Assembly (NCBI GenBank): GCA_900318545.1
Contig: ONLC01000141.1
Span: forward strand, 1-5,984
Source: an uncultured Eubacteriales bacterium
GTDB lineage: Bacteria > Bacillota > Clostridia > Oscillospirales > Ruminococcaceae
Direction: 5' to 3'
DNA: 5,984 nucleotides
The position numbers and the translations under genes are program-made. This document shows positions 1 to 3,362 of the stretch, piece by piece. A model generated the notes under the pieces. It worked only from the letters and a program-made list of their open reading frames with translations. It made no database searches and was not told where the DNA came from. Numbering within the stretch: position 1 is the first letter of the stretch; each line of letters begins with the position of its first letter.

Positions 1-376
1 CCCAGGCCCAGGCTTAGGCATCCGCATCATCGGCGAGGTCACCAAGGAAAAAGTCAGGATGGTCCAGGAAGCCGACGCCATCTACCGCGAAGAACTCGAT
101 AAGGCCAACAAGACCTTAGGCCTTAAGCTCAGCCAATATTTCGCCGCCTTAAGCAATATGAAGAGCGTCGGCGTTAAAGGCGACCACCGCTCCTACGATT
201 ATGCGGTAGTCCTCCGCGCCGTCGAAACCGATGACTTCATGACCGCTAGACCAGTCAATCTCCCATATGATTTATTGGCCAGGGTCTCCGATAGGATCGT
301 CAATGAGGTTGAAGGTGTTAACCGCGTCCTCTACGACTTCACCTCCAAACCGCCGGCAACCGTCGAACTCGAATAA
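1..376 (+). CDS. guaA: GMP synthase (glutamine-hydrolysing), C-terminal fragment
   Basis: This is the last 124 codons of a GMP synthase; the open frame enters at base 2, so the gene begins upstream of the window. GuaA converts XMP to GMP using ATP and glutamine in cytoplasmic purine synthesis. The visible part is the C-terminal dimerisation domain, which helps complete the XMP site. It opens with PGPGLGIRIIGEV, continues with SVGVKGDHRSYDY and IVNEVEGVNRVLYDFTSKPPAT, and ends VELE; the family usually ends in IEWE or similar. These blocks are very characteristic. The first in-frame ATG (59) is internal and is not a start. Codon use is rich in ATC, GTC, GCC and CGC with several TTA leucines, unlike the transporter genes further right. 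The gene converges on the dehydrogenase and stops 42 nt from that gene's stop codon. Confidence 0.95.
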   Translation, partial: PGPGLGIRIIGEVTKEKVRMVQEADAIYREELDKANKTLGLKLSQYFAALSNMKSVGVKGDHRSYDYAVVLRAVETDDFMTARPVNLPYDLLARVSDRIVNEVEGVNRVLYDFTSKPPATVELE

Positions 377-381
377 TCAAA

Positions 382-412
382 AAGCCTTATCCCGACTAAT
401 GAGATAAGGCTT
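382..412. terminator. Bidirectional Rho-independent terminator between guaA and the dehydrogenase
   Basis: A perfect 10-bp inverted repeat, AAGCCTTATC (382-391) and GATAAGGCTT (403-412), surrounds an 11-nt loop. On the + strand it is followed by a T-rich tract (CTTTCTTT, 413-420) and starts 5 nt after the guaA stop. On the - strand it is followed by a run of five T (complement of 379-383 and stem end) and lies just after the dehydrogenase stop. It can therefore end transcription of both convergent genes. Confidence 0.88.
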
Positions 413-418
413 CTTTCT

Positions 419-1591
419 TTAACGTTTGAAGGCTTCCATGAAGAGCACGCGAACTTCGTCTTTCGTTAAGACGCGATAACCGCCATTAAGGATGCTGACG
501 CCGTTAACAAGGTCGTCGAGCATACTCTTATCGGCCCCTAGTTCGCGGATAGAGGTGACTAGACCTATATCTTTCATCCATCCTTCCATCTTCGCTAAAC
601 CTAAGGAGGCGATTTCGATATCATTCTTGCCATTAGGATCAACGCCCCAGACATTCTCCGCGAAACGGACGAATTTCGGCAAACCATCCATCATGATGAA
701 ATGGTAATAAGGGATAGACATAGCGGCGAGGGTCATGCCGTGGGTGGCATTTGTAAGCGCCCCGAGAGATTGGCCAAGCATATGGACCATCCAGTCGGTC
801 GTTTTGCCTTTTGCGATGAGCGTATTAAGCGCCCAGGTCGCTGTCCACATGATATTTGAACGTGCTTCGTAATTCTGCGGATCGGAGACGGCGACACGAC
901 TCGCATTTATCAAGCCTCTCATAAGTCCTTCGCTGATATAATCGGAGGTATTGTCATCTTCACCTGAAAAATACTGCTCGCAAATATGATTCATGATATC
1001 ATAAATACCTGCAACCATCTGATATTTCGGAAGAGTCATGGTGTACCTCGGATTGAGGATAGAGAACCTCGGCATAACGTCGTCACCGAACACATGACCG
1101 ATCTTCAAATGCTGCTCGTGATTTGTGATAACAGCACCACCATTCATTTCCGAGCCTGTTCCTGCCATCGTCAGAACACAGCCAACAGGAACTATATCGC
1201 AGGTCGGCTCTTCAAAACGGATATAGTATTTCTCCCATGGATCATCATCACAGTGAATAGACACTGACACCGCCTTCGAGTAGTCGCATACAGAGCCGCC
1301 GCCGACAGCAAGGATAAAGTCGGTCTTGTTTTCACGGGCGATCTGCACGCCCTCTCTAAGCTTATCAACTGTGGGGTTAGGCATAACGCCCGAGACCTCT
1401 GCAACCTTCTTGCCGCCCTCTTTGAGGATAGCTGTTATCTCGTCATACAGACCGCTTTTCTTGACGGAACCTCCGCCGTAAACGAGCAGGATATTCTCAC
1501 CGTAATGTTTCATCTCTTCCTTGAGAAAGCCGAGAGATTCCTCACCGAAATAGAGCTTGGTCGGGTTGTGATAGCTGAAATTTCCTAACAT
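419..1591 (-). CDS. Iron-containing alcohol dehydrogenase (YqhD/BdhA-like)
   Basis: A complete 390-residue protein, the usual length for group III iron-dependent alcohol dehydrogenases such as butanol dehydrogenase BdhA and the aldehyde reductase YqhD. These reduce aldehydes to alcohols with NAD(P)H in the cytoplasm. The N-terminal nucleotide-binding half shows VYGGGSVKKSG (37-47), GGGSVCDYSKAV (97-108) and GTGSEMN (144-150). The C-terminal helical half carries the metal ligands in standard spacing: D198 and H202 in YDIMNHICEQYF, then H270 in MVHMLGQ and H284 in ATHGMTLA, 14 residues apart as in YqhD. The ATG is supported by GGAGG 8 nt upstream, and the protein starts with the typical NFSYHNPTKLYFG. 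The likely role is disposal of reducing power or aldehyde detoxification; substrate and NADH/NADPH preference are not decided here. Codon use changes along the gene: TTA/CTA leucine and CGC arginine appear almost only after residue 325, AGA/AGG and GCA only before about 260. Confidence 0.93.
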   Translation of the reverse strand: MLGNFSYHNPTKLYFGEESLGFLKEEMKHYGENILLVYGGGSVKKSGLYDEITAILKEGGKKVAEVSGVMPNPTVDKLREGVQIARENKTDFILAVGGGSVCDYSKAVSVSIHCDDDPWEKYYIRFEEPTCDIVPVGCVLTMAGTGSEMNGGAVITNHEQHLKIGHVFGDDVMPRFSILNPRYTMTLPKYQMVAGIYDIMNHICEQYFSGEDDNTSDYISEGLMRGLINASRVAVSDPQNYEARSNIMWTATWALNTLIAKGKTTDWMVHMLGQSLGALTNATHGMTLAAMSIPYYHFIMMDGLPKFVRFAENVWGVDPNGKNDIEIASLGLAKMEGWMKDIGLVTSIRELGADKSMLDDLVNGVSILNGGYRVLTKDEVRVLFMEAFKR

Positions 1592-1596
1592 GGTAC

Positions 1597-1604
1597 ATAC
1601 CTCC
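1597..1604 (-). promoter_or_regulatory. Ribosome binding site of the dehydrogenase
   Basis: On the - strand ACGGAGGT precedes the ATG at 1591, with 8 nt between GGAGG and the start. This supports the chosen start over other in-frame codons. An ATG inside the spacer (TATGTACCATG) is out of frame and is not used. Confidence 0.75.
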
Positions 1605-1624
1605 GTTTTTATATAATTTCGTAC

Positions 1625-1638
1625 AGCACCGAAGTGCT
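1625..1638 (-). other. Small UUCG-loop hairpin in the dehydrogenase 5' UTR
   Basis: On the - strand this reads AGCAC-TTCG-GTGCT, a 5-bp stem closed by a C(UUCG)G tetraloop, one of the most stable RNA loops. It lies between the predicted promoter (-10 at 1657-1662) and the ribosome binding site, so it would sit near the 5' end of the leader of about 58 nt. It could protect the mRNA 5' end; no larger riboswitch-like structure is apparent. The role is inferred from position only. Confidence 0.4.
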
Positions 1639-1656
1639 CTTTTACTTTATATTTTA

Positions 1657-1685
1657 ATTATAGCACTTTTTACAGTAAATAACAA
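1657..1685 (-). promoter_or_regulatory. Predicted sigma-A-type promoter of the dehydrogenase gene
   Basis: Read on the - strand, TTGTTA (complement of 1680-1685) is followed by exactly 17 nt and then a perfect TATAAT (complement of 1657-1662). The start point would fall near 1650, giving a leader of about 58 nt to the ATG at 1591. The -10 box is ideal and the -35 differs from TTGACA at two positions. No clear operator palindrome overlaps it. Confidence 0.72.
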
Positions 1686-1705
1686 ATACCTATTTTTCAT
1701 ACACA

Positions 1706-1726
1706 GCTATGCACCACAGGCATAGC
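1706..1726. repeat. Short inverted repeat in the divergent intergenic region
   Basis: GCTATGC (1706-1712) and GCATAGC (1720-1726) form a perfect 7-bp stem with a 7-nt loop. No T-run follows on either side, so it is not a good terminator. It overlaps the end of the doubtful small ORF on the - strand. The rest of 1690-1890 shows no recognisable gene, RNA or site; several AGCTGT/GCTGTT-like words recur, but without regular spacing. Confidence 0.4.
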
Positions 1727-1838
1727 AAGGTGTACCAGCGGATTTCTGCCAACGAAGGGTAATACCTGACGCTAAAGCAAAAATAGCTGTACCAAAACAC
1801 ACGGCTGTTAGCAGAGCCTTTGTCATACACATAGACAT
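1707..1838 (-). CDS. Doubtful 43-residue small ORF with a hydrophobic stretch
   Basis: This open frame of 44 codons (ATG at 1838, TAG at 1707) would give a short peptide starting MSMCMTKALL. It has a hydrophobic segment at about residues 8-26 (ALLTAVCFGTAIFALASG) and ends with a CYAC motif. The profile resembles a signal peptide or single membrane helix. Against it, no Shine-Dalgarno sequence precedes any of the three nearby ATGs, a second frame is also open across the same stretch, and no family is recognised. It might be a small membrane peptide, a decayed gene end or chance. Confidence 0.15.
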   Translation of the reverse strand: MSMCMTKALLTAVCFGTAIFALASGITLRWQKSAGTPCYACGA

Positions 1839-1896
1839 TTTTAAGGCTAAAATCGCTGTGAGCTTTGTTACATCTGCCAAAAATGATATATGCCGC

Positions 1897-1925
1897 TTGA
1901 CAAAATAACAGTGTTATGTTAAGAT
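1897..1925 (+). promoter_or_regulatory. Predicted sigma-A-type promoter of the TetR gene
   Basis: A perfect -35 box TTGACA (1897-1902) is followed by a 17-nt spacer and the -10 box TAAGAT (1920-1925), one mismatch from TATAAT. The start would fall near 1932, about 30 nt before the ATG at 1963. The spacer, the -10 box and the first transcribed bases are all covered by the operator half-sites, so a bound repressor would block RNA polymerase. Confidence 0.8.
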
Positions 1926-1951
1926 AACATTGTTACGTAACACTGTTATTT
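1903..1951. promoter_or_regulatory. Multi-site TetR operator array (TAACANTGTTA x3)
   Basis: Three copies of the 11-bp palindrome TAACA-N-TGTTA lie at 1906-1916, 1925-1935 and 1938-1948 (centres 1911, 1930, 1943; middle bases G, T, C). An extra TGTTA is at 1917-1921, making seven half-sites in 43 bp. The outer copies are the core of perfect 14-bp inverted arms, 1903-1916 and 1938-1951. Two further palindromes are built from the same half-sites: ATGTTA-AGA-TAACAT (1916-1930) and TGTTACGTAACA (1931-1942). Placement across the tetR core promoter makes autorepression by the adjacent TetR protein the simplest reading. That this protein binds here is inferred. Confidence 0.75.
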
Positions 1952-1962
1952 GAGGTGATAAA

Positions 1963-2580
1963 ATGTCTATCAATAATGAAAGCCGTGAAAGGCTGATAGA
2001 ATGTGCTAAAAAGGAGTTTCTTGAAAAGGGGTTTGCAAAGGCATCGCTCAGAAATATCTGTGCGGAGGCAGGGCTTGCAACAGGAGCTGTGTATTTCCTT
2101 TTCAAGGATAAAAACGGACTGCTGGGTGCTATCGTTGATGAGCCGCTGCAAAGAATACAGGAGATGATGCTCTATCACTTCTCTGCCGAGCAGAAGGAAG
2201 ACTTCTCAACCTATCAGCAGCGTGACGGAGACCACGACCAGTTTGCGAAAGAACTTATCGACGTTATGTATGACAACTACGATGCGATGAGGATACTGCT
2301 TGACAAATCGCAGGGCTCAGCTTATGAAAGCATAGTTGACAGGTTTATCGAAACAACTGATAAGTATTACATTGAGCTTGCTCAGAATTATGCTGACTCT
2401 GTTACAGGCAAGAGGGTAAACCAGTATATGCTGCACTGGTTCAGCCATATACAGATACAGGCTTTTGTACATCTTCTGACCCACGAAAGCGACAGACAGA
2501 AGGCTCTGCAAAGTATCAGGACAGTTATTGATTTTCTTGTCAAAGGCTGGATGATGTATATTCTTGAAGACGATAAATAA
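1963..2580 (+). CDS. TetR-family transcriptional regulator
   Basis: A 205-residue protein of normal TetR-family length. The N-terminal DNA-binding domain covers about residues 8-54: RLIECAKKEFLEKGFAKASLRNICAEAG, then the recognition region LATGAVYFLFKDKNGLL (38-54), which matches the family's G-(V)-Y-x-(H/L)-F-x-x-K core. The remaining 150 residues are helical and ligand-binding, too divergent to indicate an inducer; the end (VIDFLVKGWMMYILEDD) is a typical final helix. The ATG at 1963 follows GAGGTG by 5 nt and lies directly after the operator array. The gene heads the ABC transporter genes in the same orientation, so it probably represses itself and, by readthrough, the transporter until an inducing compound binds. 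It is divergent from the dehydrogenase, whose promoter is over 200 nt from the operators, so joint control of that gene is not supported. Confidence 0.9.
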   Translation: MSINNESRERLIECAKKEFLEKGFAKASLRNICAEAGLATGAVYFLFKDKNGLLGAIVDEPLQRIQEMMLYHFSAEQKEDFSTYQQRDGDHDQFAKELIDVMYDNYDAMRILLDKSQGSAYESIVDRFIETTDKYYIELAQNYADSVTGKRVNQYMLHWFSHIQIQAFVHLLTHESDRQKALQSIRTVIDFLVKGWMMYILEDDK

Positions 2581-2590
2581 CAAACGCTCG

Positions 2591-2608
2591 GGGCGGAATG
2601 TTCCGCCC
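2591..2608 (+). terminator. GC-rich hairpin after tetR, weak terminator or attenuator
   Basis: GGGCGGA and TCCGCCC form a 7-bp GC-rich stem around a four-base loop (8 bp if the loop is counted as two bases). It begins 10 nt after the tetR stop. The 3' flank is TT followed by A-rich sequence and not a T-run, so intrinsic termination would be inefficient. I found no convincing promoter between it and the ATPase gene. It may limit readthrough from tetR into the transporter or protect an mRNA end. Confidence 0.45.
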
Positions 2609-2645
2609 TTAAAATAAAAACGATGGTTAGTTATTTCTAACATAC

Positions 2646-2651
2646 AGGAGG
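2646..2651 (+). promoter_or_regulatory. Strong ribosome binding site of the ABC ATPase
   Basis: AGGAGG, a full match to the core anti-Shine-Dalgarno complement, ends 7 nt before the ATG at 2659. It fixes the start codon. Confidence 0.85.
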
Positions 2652-2658
2652 AATAGAA

Positions 2659-3360
2659 ATGTATCTTGAAGTGAAAGATGTGAAAAAAAGCTACGGCAAG
2701 GATCAGAGCTTTATTCAGGTGCTCAAAGGTGTGAACACCTCTGTTGAAAAGGGTCAGATGTGTGTTATACAGGGTACAAGCGGTTCTGGAAAGTCAACGC
2801 TGTTAAACTGTATAGGCGGTCTTGATGAAATGGATTCGGGCTCTGTAAAGGTAGATGGAAAGGAGATCTTCGGATTAAAGCCTTCGGAGCTTTCAGACTA
2901 CAGAAGAGACAACCTCGGCTTTATTTTTCAGTTTTACAATCTCGTACCGAACCTGACTGTAAGAGAGAACATCAAGGTCTGCGAGTATCTTGCCGAAGAG
3001 CCTCTTGATATGGACGATCTGCTTGAAACTCTCGGTCTGACTGAACACCAGAACAAGTTTCCTGCTCAGCTTTCCGGCGGTCAGCAGCAGCGTTGTGCGA
3101 TAGCAAGGGCTCTTATCAAAAACCCGAAGCTTCTCCTCTGCGATGAGCCAACAGGAGCACTTGACTCAAAGACCTCAAGAGATATACTGATACTGCTCGA
3201 AAGGATCAATGAAAAGTACGGTACTACAATGCTGATAGTTACTCACAATAATTCTATCAAAAACATGGTGCATAAGGTAATTATTCTTAAAGACGGACTT
3301 ATCAAAAAGGACTATGAGAACGAGACAAGAGTTCCCGCAGCAGAGCTGGAGGACTTATAA
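2659..3360 (+). CDS. ABC transporter ATP-binding protein, MacB/LolD class
   Basis: A 233-residue cytoplasmic ATPase with every expected motif: Walker A GTSGSGKST (39-47), Q-loop Q91 in GFIFQFYNLVPNLTVREN, signature LSGGQ (138-142), Walker B LLLCDEP (158-164, catalytic E163), D-loop GALDS (166-170) and H-loop H196 in IVTHN. The FQFYNLVPNLT block and the overall length match the subfamily that pairs with FtsX-type permeases (MacB, LolD, YknY, BceA). These power export, lipoprotein release or peptide sensing, in many cases by mechanotransmission and not by classical channel transport. It lies 78 nt after tetR, and its stop overlaps the start of the permease gene by one base, so the two are surely made together. 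Codon use (AGA/AGG, CTT/CTG) matches the permease. Confidence 0.95.
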   Translation: MYLEVKDVKKSYGKDQSFIQVLKGVNTSVEKGQMCVIQGTSGSGKSTLLNCIGGLDEMDSGSVKVDGKEIFGLKPSELSDYRRDNLGFIFQFYNLVPNLTVRENIKVCEYLAEEPLDMDDLLETLGLTEHQNKFPAQLSGGQQQRCAIARALIKNPKLLLCDEPTGALDSKTSRDILILLERINEKYGTTMLIVTHNNSIKNMVHKVIILKDGLIKKDYENETRVPAAELEDL

Positions 3361-3362
3361 TG
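3348..3362 (+). promoter_or_regulatory. Start site and coupling signal of the permease
   Basis: GGAGG (3348-3352) inside the end of the ATPase gene is followed by 7 nt and then TAATG, where the ATPase stop TAA (3358-3360) shares its last A with the permease ATG (3360-3362). This arrangement supports translational coupling and roughly matched amounts of the two subunits. Confidence 0.8.

Noticed and set aside
59..376. Treating the ATG at 59 as the start of a short independent protein
   Set aside because: The frame is open from base 2, and the residues before it (PGPGLGIRIIGEV) are conserved GMP synthase sequence, so the ATG is internal.
492..707. Open frame on the + strand opposite the dehydrogenase
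   Set aside because: It lies inside the well-supported dehydrogenase gene and has a low-complexity, family-less translation; it is a shadow frame.
986..1267. Second + strand open frame opposite the dehydrogenase
   Set aside because: It is fully covered by the dehydrogenase on the other strand and shows no recognisable domain.
1192..1404. Alternative - strand frame within the dehydrogenase
   Set aside because: It overlaps the GGGS and GTGSE motif region of the real gene in another frame; the conserved motifs decide for the dehydrogenase frame.
1657..1685. TetR operator over the dehydrogenase promoter
   Set aside because: Only one isolated TAACA half-site (1680-1684) occurs there, expected by chance in AT-rich DNA; no palindrome supports shared control.
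1914..2178. Two - strand frames covering the tetR start and operator
   Set aside because: They are antisense to the TetR DNA-binding domain and to the promoter, with no ribosome binding site or family resemblance.
2317..2643. - strand frame opposite the end of tetR and the following gap
   Set aside because: It is antisense to a clear TetR C-terminal domain and runs through the hairpin; it has no supporting signal.
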